A stretch of 64,000 nt of DNA from Salarias fasciatus (taxonomy: Eukaryota > Chordata > Actinopteri > Blenniiformes > Blenniidae), in assembly GCF_902148845.1 (NCBI RefSeq), contig NC_043754.1, positions 20,864,931 to 20,928,930 of the forward strand, in the 5' to 3' direction. The notes below the pieces were generated by a model, which had not been told where the DNA came from, ran no database searches, and saw nothing but the letters and a program-made list of their open reading frames with translations. The translations under genes and the position numbers were made by a program. Positions 44,920 through 58,079 of the stretch are shown here, piece after piece. Every line of letters starts with the position of its first letter. Within the stretch, counting starts at the first letter, position 1.

Positions 44920-47095
44920 CAGGGCCGTTTCTAGCTTCATGGGGGCCCTAGGCCAGATGTTGTCTGGGGGCCCCTATTTTGTCAGACTGTGAAGAAGAGA
45001 TTCCTAACCCTTTAGATGGTCTACTAAGCCCAGGCTACAGTTAAAATCAAACGTCTGAAGAGTTGAGCCACTCAGGCAAGTTAAACCGATAAAACTATAA
45101 TACGAGGAAAACCATCCTCTACATGTCAATAAATAAAACAGATTGAGTGTTTATAAAAAGAAACACGTTTATTTCAAATAAGAAAACATCACAAATCAAC
45201 ATGTATTTTAAAGTGCAACAATCAAAACAAACCACTGCTTAAAATTGTGAGGTGGGGTTATGGAAAGGTTGAGTAATGGAAAAATTTGACCTGGTTGAAG
45301 TTTACCATCAATGAAAGGGGTCTGACCGGGTGTGAGCACACTTGCCAAGGTAGACACAACACAGGGAGTTGCTCTCAGAGTTTGTATTTGTATCTTCTTC
45401 TGCTCCAATGCTTCCTGGGCAGAAAGAGGTTCTGATGTTAGCGATTGTTCTGGAGCTTCCTGGACAGAAGGAGATACCTGATGGTCCCAGGGCTTCCGGG
45501 TCAGGATGTTCGGACGATCACTCAGGCTCGATGTCTGGAGCTCCGAAATATTTTAGAATTGCTCCTGCAAAGACAAAGCTCATTAGGTTATCAAGCAAAA
45601 AATAGATCCTGAGTACATATTCTGTTTTATTATTAGTGTTGTTGCAGTAATACAGAAAATTAAAATTACTGGCAATCTGTTTTTATATTAAACATTGTGA
45701 TGTACAGTGTCCCTTTAAAGTTTGTATCCAGTTACAAAGTGAATTTGACATATTAACATTATGCTTATTCACTGTTTTTATTTTTACCAATCAATGTAAC
45801 ATTTTGAAGCCTCTGAGGCAGCTGTTGTTGTGATACTGGGCTATACAAAAATAAATTGATTGATTGATTGACAAAGTTGCCACTTTTTAGAGTTTTCTGC
45901 AATAGTTTACAAATTGTACTAAAGTAATAAAACTGAGACAAAAAAAACTGCCACAAAAGTCTGAAATAAGGATAAAACGCCATGAATAATATTTATACAT
46001 CAATTAAAATACAATAATCAAATAAATTCCTTGTATTTGTTTTTATTGGTTTAATCTTGTTTTATTATTTGCTTTATTGGCTTTAAATGATGTAGTTATT
46101 TTTATTCATATGCTTTAATTTTGTTGGAACACACTTTGGTCACTGTATGTGTTGTAAAGGGCTCTATTAAATAAATGTTGATTGATTAATAGATTAAAAA
46201 CAAACCTTTAAAACAGTTCTTTAAATTAAAAACTAAACAAAACAGTAGCAGTTTTAAGAACCATGTAGAGACCTTGCCCTCCAGGCTCGGTCCCTAATTA
46301 CAGCCCTATACAATACACACTAAACTTAGTAAATTAATTCTAACTAATCATAAAATAAAGTGTAAAATATTTTGAGACAACTTCCACTGAACACTGACAG
46401 AGCAGACTACCACAACAACATGCCCTCCCTCCTCTCCTCTCCTCCTCTCCATCCATCTGAATGAACGGGTCTACGGAGTCAGCCAATCATTCCCACGGTA
46501 AGACAGGCCAACTTTCATGACACAAACATTAAAGCTGAGTTTGTGACGAACAGATAATATCCGGCAGCAGGCTAACATTTATCCGACGCTAGCCAGCTGG
46601 CAAGTGGGACAAATAAACAAACTTGCAAAAAAAAACACACAAAAAAAAACTTCGTTTCACCTCCACCTCTCCAGCCCACATCACCAACAAATGACTTACC
46701 TTTATCCTTTGAACGTTTTTCTTCCTCATTCTTCTTTTTCTTCCGTTTTTCCGCTCCGCTGGGATTATTTCTTTTCGATGCCATTAATGCCGGGTAGCTG
46801 TCAATCATTCCCATCATACCTGTCGGCGGCCGCTACGTGACGTCACTTGCTGTGTGACAGTGCGGTCCAACAGACGCCACAGAAGCACCAGCCACAGCTT
46901 ATCATTGCAGTTTATTATATCCAACGTTTATTTTTAAGCATATAAGAGGTGTAATAAACACAAGAGCTAGCTACAGATAAAAACAGGACATTTCAATTAT
47001 CCTCAGAAGAGATTGAACATGCAGCTTTGGGGCCCCCTGGTGGCTTGGGGGCCCTAGGCATTCGCCTAGTTGGCCTATAGGAAGAAACGGCCATG
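44920..47095 (-). mobile_element. hAT DNA transposon, 2176 bp, with 8-bp target duplication
   Basis: Terminal inverted repeats CAGGGCCGTTTCT and, at the other end read in reverse, CATGGCCGTTTCT (12 of 13 match). Flanking 8-bp direct repeats ctcacaag lie at 44912-44919 and 47096-47103. Eight-base duplications and CAGGG-type ends indicate the hAT superfamily. Inside, a minus-strand frame at 46572-46817 begins MASKRNNPSGAEKRKKKK, resembling the N-termini of fish hAT/ZMYM-like transposases; the rest of a transposase is not seen, so it is probably a deleted, non-autonomous copy. Tails of older SINE/L2-like elements (attgattgattg at 45855-45872; another near 46150-46190) lie within. It is absent from copy 1, so it inserted after the duplication. 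Confidence 0.9.
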
Positions 47096-47426
47096 CTCAC
47101 AAGTAGAGAGTACTCGGAGGTCGCGTGCTCGTCCTCCTGCAGAGTTTCTCACTTCACAGCGGACGGCCGACACAGAGTTGAGAGACTGGAGAGTCAACAC
47201 ACTGCGTACCTGCACAAGTGAGACAAATGGCAGGCGACCGTCCTGATGAACCTTATACTCTTCCTGCCTGGTGATGCCACATTGCTCATGTTGCTGTTTA
47301 CCTGGGCGACGCCCCTTTCCACCTGACTGACGTTGCTCTGCAGAGTCACGCCCTCCGAGGATTCTAGGAGGCTCGTCCAGCTGCCACTCGAAGTGCTGCA
47401 CCTGCAGCAAGTCCAGAAGCACGTGA

Positions 47427-47513
<87 letters not shown>

Positions 47514-47634
47514 TGTGTTTACCCGTCGGAGTTGTGACAGGTGTACCAGGTGACTGTAGGGGGCGGAGTTCCCTCACTGACACACAGTACAGTTTTACTG
47601 TCAACCTCTGAGAGAGCCGTGATCCTTGGGGCAG

Positions 47635-47681
<47 letters not shown>

Positions 47682-48280
47682 TAGTCATTGTCACGTAGAA
47701 TTTTCTCTATGACTTGCTAGTAATGCTCTCTCTGACCTTTGACCTCCAGCTGGAAGATGACCTGGTCTTCATCGTCTTCATTGGACGCTGTTGCCGCGTA
47801 ACTTCCTGCCTGATCCAGCTGCACCCGCACCAGCCTCAATGTGCTCATATACCTGTCAATCAAACAGCCACGCTTCGCTCCATCAGCTGGTCCACAAAAG
47901 TGGGGACACTGTGTGTCGACCAATCACAGAGAAGAGTCTGAACTTTTATTTTATCAAGAAGGTCAAAGAGAGAAAACAGTGAGGACACACAAACAAACAT
48001 TAGCAGTCGGCTTGTCGTGGTTGTTGTTGTTGTTGGACTCACCTACTGCCCGTTATGTGCTTGGTGGCAGTAGAAGTGGTTTCCGTGGCGATCGTCTGGT
48101 TGTTTCGTGTCCACTGGACGGTTGGAGGTGGGTGGGCATCGATCTCCACGCTGAACTCCACCGTGTGATGGAGGAGGGACGACGTGTTGGCCTCCCCTGA
48201 AGGCCACAGGTAGACGTACCCCCGATCTACACACACGTGCAATATACCTATTAGCACGGAGAGGTTTTGGTGTGTGCGAG

Positions 48281-48321
<41 letters not shown>

Positions 48322-49940
48322 GTGTGTGTGTGTGTGTGTGTGTGCGCACTAACCCAGCACTCTCACTGTAACATTTTTCTCCACAGTCCGTCCCTCCTTC
48401 GTCTCCTGAACTTCACACGCATACACACCTGCAGATAACAAAGGGTCTTCACTATGGCAACCAGAGAGCAACAGCTGGTTAGTTTCCATAGCAACCCGGA
48501 GTTTTCCCATTGAAACCTCTGCCTCTGTCTGTCAGGCGGCTGCACACCTGAATCCGCTGCCGTCACCGCGGTGATGTTAATGAAGGAACGGATCTGATTG
48601 GGTAGAAATTCTGTCAGAGGCTGGATGTCCTGTGGAGGAAAACATCACCTTAAATACCTTTATTACAGACAGACAGACAGACAGACGGACGGACGGACAG
48701 GCAGGCAGACAGGCAGTACCTGACTACGGGGAAAGTTCCAAGAGAAGAAAACCATCTCAGTGTCTCTGACAGTACAGGTCACTGTGAGCACCTCCCCCCT
48801 CTTCAACACACTGCTGGACACCCATAGATCCACCTCCATCACCTTAGGCACTGACACACAGACAGGTGAGAGACAGGCAGGTGAGACAGACGTGGTAAAG
48901 ATAGTTGAGAAACAGAAAGGTGAGACACAGGCAATTCAAACATGTCACAGACAGACAAGTGACAGATAACTGGTGAGAGACAGATTGAGGAGGGACAGAC
49001 AGGTGAGGTGGACAGGTGAGACTCAAACACATGAAATTGAAATATAAGGGACAGACAGGTGTCTCACCTACAATGCTGAAGACATAGAACACCTGGGAAG
49101 TTTTTTCCTCGTGTCCTCGAACGGCGACACAGACGTACGACGTGTCGTTGAGATGTCCCGTGAAGCCGCGTCCCGGCTCGTACGCCATCCCGACAACGGC
49201 TGTCTGTTTGCCGTGCTCGTACAGAGAGACATTGAGATGGGGGTCAGACACCACGCAGGGGATGGTGTCTTCCTCTGTCTCCTTCATCACCAAACCTGGA
49301 ACCGACGGGATGAACCACTCATCCGGACCTGAGGGGACAGGTCAGACAGGATTACCTCAGAATGGACACAAACCACCTCAGAGGAGAGACGTGAGGACGT
49401 CTACCTTTTCCCGGAATGAATATGTCCACATATCGACTCTGGTCAGATGACTCCTCCTCACAGGTGTATCTTCCAGAATTCCTCCAGGTAGCGTTAACCA
49501 GCTGCAGCTCGCTACTGGACCCCTGATTCTGGACCACGACGCCTTCCACCTGAGAGTCCTCAGTTAACCTCCACGTCACCTCGCTCCACCCAGAACACAC
49601 CTGAGGACGCACACCAGCACCTGAAGACACACACTGGCACTTGAACACACCTGAAGACACACACACACACTGACAGGTGACACTGACCACTGTGTAGTTG
49701 GAGTTTGAGTCCAGCAGGACTTGAGAGGCTGAAGGTACCAACTCCAGAGAATCAACCCCATCAAGACCAATGAAAATCACGCCTGCAGACAAGGTTCAGG
49801 GTGAACTTCACTCTCTCAGAGGGACGACTGATTCGTCGAGCGTACGAGGATCTAGTTTTTGTCTGTGGAAGTACCTTAATTTGATACATACCTAACAGAA
49901 GGTGCAGAAGGTTCAGATGTTTTCTGATGCTTGCCATCAT

Positions 49941-51618
49941 GGCTCTGCCTTAAGAGAAGAGAGAGAGAACCAATCGCAGATCAGGACCAAGAACAAAATG
50001 CATCCTGGTGCCTCGTGGCACATGCAATACCCATTAATATGAGAAGCACTGCTCAGTACTACTCCAGCTGATCCAAAAGTTTTCAGTGTGAGTCATGTCG
50101 GTTTGTCACAGATAGCAGGATGTAGTTGCTGCTCCCTGCAGGTTCCTACAGTTCCTACAGTGGACTCTGTTCCGTTGGAGTCAGCTCATTTCAGTCCACA
50201 AAGCCAACACGTCAGGCTTCAAGCCTCCTCTGATGAAGCTTCAAGTTCAGTCAAGATCTTTACATGAGCGTTGCTTCTGTAGGTTTACACTTCTGGGATG
50301 ACTTTCTTTATCCACTCAGCTTCTGTCCTTCTATTTCTATGGCATCAAATGTGTGTATGTTGACTCTCCCTGCCCTGTAGCCTAAGATCTTAGTACTCTA
50401 GTACTTCGGCGTAGTATTTTACAGCAGTTCTAAGGATCAGAACTCCAGAGCACTACTGCTGAATGGCTTCTCTCTCTCTGATGCCTCTAACAGACATGAA
50501 CACATTCCTCCGAGTCTCTGAGTGTTTCCACAGACTGAAGCCGTCCAATCGGAGTGCGGCCTCCTGGGACCTCGGCCAACCAGCGGCCTGGCTCTGCGTG
50601 CAGGAGGAATGTGAGGCCACCACCGAAGAAGAAAATAAACAGGGAAATATTTCCTGTCGGCAGCAGCTTGGCGCGCCGGCCAATCACAGCCCAGCCTAGC
50701 GTGGCCAATCGGGACCCGGCAGCTGCCTGAGCCTCCATGGCGCAGTGAAGTTGTGAGAGGATGAAGGGGACCTGTGAGGACAGACCGTGTCTCACCTGGC
50801 CGTCACTCTGTCATGGCGATGCTGGCTCTCTCTGCCACCTGATTGGTCCAAACAGGATGACTGACAGCTGTGGGAAGATACAGAGTCAGAGCTGAATTTC
50901 ATCTGTTTATGAGACTTCAGATGTATTTACACTGTACAGTTTATATAAACAATAATCTGAGTGTGTGACATGAAAGTTTACATCTTCAGACGCTTTATTT
51001 GTGGAACACTTTAAAAACACCACACTTTTCAAGTAGGACACATTTTCCACTAGATAAACGCAACTTTTCGGTATATGACACTTCATGCATAAAAGACTTT
51101 TGAACTACGTCACTCGATTTGTACTACACTTTGAGTTTGGCTCTTTAAATGCAACACTCCAAACTTTACTTTCAGAAAGTTGAGTTTAAAAACAAACATG
51201 GATGAAAACGTTGGCAACACCGCAGCCGTTGTAGAATATCTGATCTGCCCGCCGTTACTCTGTGTGGTATTCGGTACATTCAGTCTGTAGTGTGTCGAGT
51301 TCCAGTACACAGCAACACTGCTTGGAACGATGAACCAAAAAAAGTGAGAAAAGATTGAGTTTTTCAAACCTTCTGCTCCAGATCCTGTTTTCTCTCTTCC
51401 TTCGTCCTCACGTCTCTCACTCTCTCTCTGTCTCTTCCTCCCTCCTCTTCCTCTCCAGTCTTCGTCTCTGACTTCATTCCAGATGAACGACGAGTGGAAA
51501 CAAATGGACTCATAGAGAGTCTGCAGAGCTGAGGGGAGAGAAGGGGAGGGTGAGAGAGAGAGTGAGAGAGAGAGAGAGAGAGAGAGAAGACGTCTGTTTT
51601 CAATCTGAGTAAGGAAGT

Positions 51619-51660
<42 letters not shown>

Positions 51661-52900
51661 CTCACTTTACTTAATGAAGCAGTGAAAACCAGACACAAAC
51701 TGCAGTCTCTCTCTCTCTCTCGCTCTCTGTCTGTATCAGGAGGTCAATACTTGGCGATCAATCAGCTGTTGTCGGAGTTACATGGCGTCTTGGTGTACTG
51801 CGGTATCATCACTGCTCCTGAGTATTCCTGAGTACTTTTACTTAATCTTGGAATCTAAATTTCGTAAGAGTTTCAAACTGGGGGTGTCCTGGTCTCTGGA
51901 GATGATGACTGGTTTGAACTGATTTGTGTCAGCAGCGACTGGTTAAATCCAGTTTCAAATGGTTCAGACTGGTTCTCACATGGTGTAAACGGGTTCAGAC
52001 TGGTGTGAACGGGTTTGGTTTGCTTATATTACCTATGAAGATTCTGTCATCAGAGGTAGGATGATGCGGTAAAGAAAAAAGATGTGTACATGAATTGAGT
52101 TTGAAGTGCTTTGGCCTGGTTTGCACTGGGTACGGACCAGCCCATCGGACTGGGTAATCCTGAGAGATAAAGGCGTTAAAGAAAGGTTTTTATAGTTACA
52201 CCTGGAGAGAAACATTCAAACCTGTGGGAAAACAGAGGTAGGAGTGCTCCCTGCTGGCTGGACCTGGTACTGCATTCCAGAAACTGGTCCTGATCTGTCC
52301 TCACATCGTTAACTCATAAACTGGAGACCAGACCGAGGTGCAGGATCCCTGAGAGGAGAGGCCAGGTCCAAACCTGATCCCCACTTTACCATGACAGACC
52401 TGTTTATTACAGTTGATATGAATCATTGACATTCAATAAGAAATCATTGCATTAATAAATTAAAAACCAAGTGAATGAATGGATGAATAAATTCATTTAT
52501 TCATTAAAAGCACAGTTAACAGAACAAAGTGAAACAGATTTTCAGATCAATGAATCTTCTTCCCATTACCGCTGTTTATTACTCATTAACAATCAGAATG
52601 ATAAAAACACACAGCCCCGTGCCGTCTTCAAACCCACCACATCCGTCATAGTTCATAATCGTACATAGAACCAGAATTTAGACTTCTCCACCGCAAACCT
52701 GATTTCAGACCTTTCCATTAACTTTAAATGTATGCCTATAGTTAGTTTAAATTGAACCTTCACCTTGTTTCAAACCTGATTATTGATATCAACCTACTTT
52801 AAAGCGCTTTAAAATTCAAATTCAAATTCAAAATTTGACTTAAATTAAAATAAAATTCAAATTCAAAGGGATGTAGACGAATCCTCACAACCTCAGATCA
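49941..52900. other. Intergenic pdgfrb-GIMAP, copy 2
   Basis: Counterpart of 35352-38354, with a shorter CA array (51620-51656) and a slightly longer GA array (51563-51588). Same absence of recognisable coding sequence. Confidence 0.55.
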
Positions 52901-54140
52901 TTACTGGATAACACAGGGTGCCTTTGATACCGCCATCCTGAACGCAGCAGTTCCAGCTACCGCACTGCCGACCTGAGCTGCTGCGGCGCCGGCCTGAGCC
53001 ACAGCAGCTCCCACACTGGCGGCCACCTCACTGCTGGAGAGTACAACCGCTCCAACCGCAGCAACCTCTATGTTACAGAGCAAAAGAGCTCCGAGAGCAA
53101 TGGCTCCTGCCACTCCAGCCGCCCCAGCTAGAACCCCCGTAACAAAGCTGTTGTCGCTCTCAGCTATCGCCTGAGCTTCTGCGGGAGGCATGTTTGGGTT
53201 TGTCCTCATAAGTTCTGTCCTTCTGTTAACCACGGCCCTCTGAGCTTCTACAAAGGTTCTGTTGGTGTAATACCTTCCGTTGTTTCTTTGAACCATCTGG
53301 GAGATCTTCCTCAGCAGCTCCTGGACCTGAGAAAGGTTGCTGGAATAGTTGTTGAAGACGTGGTATCTTCCGCCGCACTGATGGACGAAGTGACTCAGAG
53401 CTGGATCTTTACTGATGAAGGAGACGATGGAAACTCTCTCGTGCTCCAGGGCGTCTCCGTGGGTGAACAGGACCATCATGTGCTTTGCAGCTTGTTCTCC
53501 AAACAAAATCTGGAGGATTCTCACCGTTTGTTGTTCCTCTTCCGTGAACCTGTTGGGCTGGATCACCACCAGGAAGACATGAGGACCGGGAGCAGCAAAG
53601 GAAATGCACTTGGCAAGCTCTCTCTTCACGTCATCTGCAGGCATTCTCCTGTCAAACAGACCAGGAGTGTCGACCACAGCCAGATGAGCACCTTCAAACA
53701 CTCCTCTTTCTTTCTTGCAATGGGTGGTCACCCCAGCTGGAGTCATCTCGCTTCTAAAGGCTCGTCTTTGTAGGATGGTGTTTCCTGACGCACTTTTCCC
53801 AGATCCAGTTTTTCCAACCAGCACAATCCTGAGATACTTCTCTTCCAAATCTGTGACAGATATCATGACATTATTAATTCTATATTCCTGCACCCTCAAT
53901 TGACACATCAGAATGAGGTTTTTAAACCACACACATCATTTTCAGAGCCACTAACATTACAAACCCAACCTCTATGTCTAGTTAACGTCTCGGTGGTACT
54001 CGTGCAGCTTTCCACAAAACTAGATAAAACACAGTGCGGATACAGAGCATCACTCTTTTTAAATTGCAAAAGAATTCAACTTTTGAAATAGCCTCACCTC
54101 CCAGGAACTGCTGTTCCATCATGCTGGTGTGTGAGGCCAT
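52901..54140 (-). CDS. GIMAP/AIG1-type GTPase, 2 exons (copy 2)
   Basis: Exons 54098-54140 and 52901-53850 encode a 330-residue protein almost identical to copy 1; in the shared frame, RYYTNRT replaces RYCTNRT and VAASVG replaces VAAGVG. G1, G3 and G4-like motifs and the hydrophobic Ala/Val-rich C-terminus are intact. Unlike copy 1, its upstream flank (54155 onward) is unique sequence, so this copy probably retains the ancestral promoter. In mammals GIMAPs act in lymphocyte survival and on endomembranes; the role here is inferred from family only. Confidence 0.92.
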
Positions 54141-54154
54141 GTTGATCTGCTTGT

Positions 54155-54730
54155 TTTTCTGCCTGTTGGTCTGGTTGTTATGTGTCTCCTGGAGAACTGT
54201 GCTATCTCTCGCACAGCTCAGAGCTCTTGTTCAGCACATGAGGGAACTTGTTAGACTGGTTTGTTTTTGCCCCTGTGGTGACGTCAGGTCTGAGAAAAAA
54301 CCCCGCCGGAGGGAGGATAGAAGGCCTTCAAAACAAAAGGGCTGCGCAGCCAATGGAACCTCCTACTGATGAAGTCTTTTTCACACTTCCTCCTCCCTCT
54401 CCACTGTCAATTATATAATGCTGCACAATGAGCAGCACAAATAAAACACAAAAAGGAGAGGTAAAAAGAGGTAGGGTGAGAACAGGAATCAATTTGTTCT
54501 TAACTGGTGATTTCACGTTTGAGCTATTATCTACAGAGATGAAACCCTGTTGTTTCCTCGCTGACAATGAAAGGTGGTACTCATTCAAATGAAGGTAATG
54601 CAACTGAAGATACACAAAGTAAAGCTGAACTCATGCAGGAGAAGGTGACTTGTAACTCTGTCATCATCATTTATATCATACAATTACAATGTATTTGTAT
54701 CACACCCGCTGCCGTTGACGTCACCACAAC
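54155..54730 (-). promoter_or_regulatory. Unique upstream flank of GIMAP copy 2
   Basis: Non-duplicated sequence immediately upstream of the GIMAP start codon, the natural place for promoter and 5' UTR. Open frames here (54034-54369 plus, 54328-54615 minus) show no family resemblance. No confident core-promoter motif was found. Confidence 0.4.
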
Positions 54731-54734
54731 ATGT

Positions 54735-55720
54735 ATGCAGATGATACTCAGATCTATCTATCTATGAAACCAGATGGTACTGATCAACTTGACAGGCTAG
54801 AAGTTTGTCTTAAAGACACGGAAGCTTGGATAAGCTGTAATCTTCTGCTTCTGCACTCAAATTAAGCAGAAGTTATTATATTTGGCTCAGAGCATGCGAG
54901 AGATGTGAGGAACCTGGGAATTACTTTAGACCAGGGCTTCTGGTGGCGTCTTCAGGACTGCTGTCTTTCGCCTGGAATGTTTCTAAAATCACAAACCTGC
55001 TGTCTCAGAGTGATACTGAAAAATCAGTCCATGTGTTTGTTACCTCCAGAATAGAGTATTATAATTCTTATTACCATTGTGTCTGAATAACTGCTACAGA
55101 AACAGTCAGTTGATTCTAAATTCTGTAGTGAGTGAACTGACAGGAAATATCAGTTGAGATCACATCACTATAATTTTATCTTCTCTTCATTGGCTTCCTG
55201 TTGCGCTATCAGGCTCCTCTCATGAACAACCAGGTCCCAGTGTTGGTCAGAAGGCTGACTTTCTCTACTGTTAAGGTTTAAAACTTGAATAAAGTTTATA
55301 GTTAGAGCTGGTTCAGACCTCACTGGTCCATGTTCCAGTGAAGCTGCAGTAAGTTTGGACCGATGTGAGAGTTTCGCTGCACTGAGCTTCTTTCCTTTCT
55401 CACTTCCCTCACAGTCTTATTCCACCATAAACAGAACTCTTGTGAGAAGTTTGTGTTCTGAACCTCTTGCCTCCATCAAGCCTGCAGCGAGTGGATTTTT
55501 GTCATTCTGTTGCTTGTTGCCATCTGTCTGTCCTCTTCTTTCCTCTCTTTGTCATCTCCAGTCCAGAATGTCTCCACCTCCGAGTCTGGTCCTGCAGGTT
55601 TCTTCTTGTTTAAAGAGTATTTCTTTCCACTGTGTCTTGCTGCTCATGTGGAATACCGGTAGTCTGGAGCCAGATGACTCATGCTGTTATTGGTGCTATA
55701 ATAACAAAAGGTAATTTAAT
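54735..55720 (+). mobile_element. Decayed L2/Maui-type LINE fragment
   Basis: Plus-strand translation of short pieces gives QIYL-, LKPDGTDQLDRLEVCLKDTEAWI- and GSEHARD/GITLDQGF-type blocks typical of the reverse transcriptase end of fish L2/Maui LINEs. A 3' region with the usual cattggcttcctgt and gttcagacc words follows. Frames are broken many times, indicating old age. Confidence 0.65.
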
Positions 55721-55752
55721 TAAATATTCCTGCAGCTGGAGTTTATAGAAAC

Positions 55753-56260
55753 TTACTCAGTAAACTTGCGAAGATAGACCACCAGGGGGCGTCCTAAACA
55801 GATGAAGCTCTTCAGCTGGCACCTCTCTGGGTGGAGGAGCAGCAGCTGGTTGGCTAAATTTCTCCCTCTATCATGAAGAGCGTGGACCAGCACCACCCTG
55901 TAGAGGAAACTCGTTTCAGTCCATATCCTCCAACTCATTTTCTCGGTCATGACTCATGATCCAAAGTTCATGACCACAGGTGAGGGTGGAGATGAGGAGC
56001 GACTGGTAAACAGAGAGCTTTGATTTACAGCCCAGCTTCCTGTTCACCACAGGCGTCCAAGCACAGAAACTGTGAATGAGGTATGAGAGAACACCATGTG
56101 AACACGAGAGGGTCAGAAAGAGATCGAAGCAGCAAAAGAGACCAATGACAATTATTCCCGTTGCTGTCAAACACAGTAAAAACTGGTGAGTAATCACAAA
56201 CTTCACTGACGAATGGTATGTTGTTGTATGCATGAGGTCAGAGAAGACATGGCCTATCAA
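55753..56260 (-). mobile_element. LINE fragment, RTE/Rex3-like
   Basis: The minus-strand frame at 55916-56260 includes VNRKLGCKSKLSVYQSLLIS followed by TLTCGHELWIMSHD, the conserved C-terminal segment of Rex3/RTE reverse transcriptases. Adjacent sequence at 55753-55915 continues with mixed frames. Fragmentary. Confidence 0.7.
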
Positions 56261-57571
56261 AGTAGCACAGCCAGAACAGAGAGTGCTGGGTTTGACCTCT
56301 CTGTTCGCGTAAATAAGCTCTTAACCAACCAGCTCAAAGTCCTTCTTCTCCTCACTGAGCCAGATCTCAGACACTAGGAAGATACTGAATGGTTCAATAA
56401 ACTATAATTAACCATCTTCAAGAGATGTTGTTGTCACTGGAGTGAAGAGGAAGTTGTTAAATTCAGTATCGTCCTGGGCATCAATTGTTTGTTCCCTTTG
56501 TCCCTGGAACCCAGGGCAATTCATCCAACTCTCTGTCTCTGTGTCATTTTAATGAAGCTATTCCAGCTTCAGGGCCATCTCGGCTGGGGGCCTGTTCACA
56601 CGGCAACGGTGCTGGGAACCGCTGAAAACACAACTTTATGAAAACGACTCCCAAGGTGAAGCCTTACAATAAGGCCTGGACTCCGTCACAGTGACAGTTG
56701 AGGATCGAAGCGCGCGCCGCCACCATGAAATAGCTCTCCAGCTCATGCTCGAGTAGATGGAGCGTAACACCAATGGCGTCCTCCCGAGCGTCATGAGTCC
56801 CAGTCCAGATTCTCCTGGACTTCCAATCACAAGCTTGGTCGTCTGCCCATACAAATCTGTACTCTCATTGTTAATGTTTATTGCCTATTGTTCTCTGCAC
56901 GTGTGTGTGTGTGTGTGTGTGTGTTAATTATTAAACACTCACCAGTGCAAACACATGGCTGTACATGCTAGCTACAATGCTTTCAGTGTTTCTGCCGCTG
57001 CCGTAGAAACGGTCATCGTTTTCACACCCCAAAAAAATGTTGTACAAACATGGAATTTAACATTTTGTTTTTTTCAGGGTTTTCCTCCATTTTTTTCCTT
57101 AATGCAGTGCATTGTGGGTACAGCAATTCCTTGCAGATGTCCAGGAAATTTGCTCCATTTCAGAAGGCTTCAACACTACGCCAAACTCGGGATGGCGACC
57201 TCTCACCTTTGAACCAATATGGTAGCCATACCTAGTGATGGCCGATCAATCATTTGTAGAAGCTTTGACACTTGATTCAAAAAATAGTTTATGTCTGGAG
57301 GCTTCAGTGACGCAGAGCTAGTTCTGTCTGGTCACATGTTCATCAATCCGCTCAGTTTGCTGTTTGTTTTCTGCTTTAGCAGCAGCACTTTCTGTTTCCT
57401 GTCAGCAGGCCTCATGATGGCCATCAGTCCATGAGTGACACCGGAATCAGAGACTTTCAAACATCCTCAAATCGCTCTGGAAGCTGGTTCCACGAGACTC
57501 CTCCGGCTCAGTCAGGGGAGGGCCATATTTACTGCTCTGTCGGGAAACTCACTGAAAATTGGCAAGAACAA

Positions 57572-57609
<38 letters not shown>

Positions 57610-57615
57610 GCTCAG
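56261..57615. other. Repeat-derived intergenic sequence
   Basis: No gene recognised. It includes gaaaacacaactttatgaaaacgactccc (56620-56648 region) and cggtcatcgttttcac (about 57012), reminiscent of fish non-autonomous hAT relics. A TG array lies at 56902-56924 and a CA array at 57585-57609. The minus-strand frame 56636-56854 is unidentified. Confidence 0.4.
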
Positions 57616-57890
57616 TCTTGTATTTCTATCCTTGTGGGGACCGTCCATTGACTCCCATTCATGTCTAGCCCCTAACCCTGACCCTTACCCTAACCCTAAC
57701 CCACACCACAACAAAGCCTAACCCTAAAGAAATGTTTTTGCACTTTTACTTTTTTCAGTAACAACAACATGGTCAAGAAAACACTGTTTCTCCTACTTAG
57801 GACCGGAAAAAGGTCCCCACAAGGCACGTCGTTTCACGTTTTGCTATCCTTGTGGGGACATTTGGCCCCAACAAGGATAGAAATACGAGA

Positions 57891-57893
<3 letters not shown>
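57616..57893. mobile_element. MITE with CCTAACCC motifs and terminal inverted repeats
   Basis: The ends are gtatttctatccttgtgggg on the left and its near inverse ccccaacaaggatagaaatac on the right (57873-57892). The interior holds cctaacccta/cccttaccc telomere-like words (57668-57726) and a second cttgtggggac at 57849. This matches a non-autonomous DNA repeat common in teleosts. It is flanked on both sides by CA arrays, suggesting insertion into, or spread with, a microsatellite. Confidence 0.7.
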
Positions 57894-57953
<60 letters not shown>

Positions 57954-58075
57954 CAACACATATACATACACACACACCTAAATACCTGTAGCAGGCCAAA
58001 CCAGTCTGATTACACTGTCTACAGCCAGGCAGCAACACACACACACACACGCACGCACGCACACACACACACACA
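57894..58075 (+). repeat. (CA)n microsatellites
   Basis: CA arrays at 57895-57950 and 58035-58075, with acgcacgc variants between. Cys/Val and Thr/His frames on either strand are artefacts. Confidence 0.9.
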
Positions 58076-58079
58076 GCAG

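Noticed and set aside
46572-46817. A host gene exon in copy 2
   Set aside because: It lies wholly within the hAT terminal repeats and its lysine-rich start resembles a transposase N-terminus.
57660-57730. Chromosome-end telomere
   Set aside because: The CCCTAA words are few and degenerate, and lie within inverted-repeat ends of a MITE with genes on both sides.
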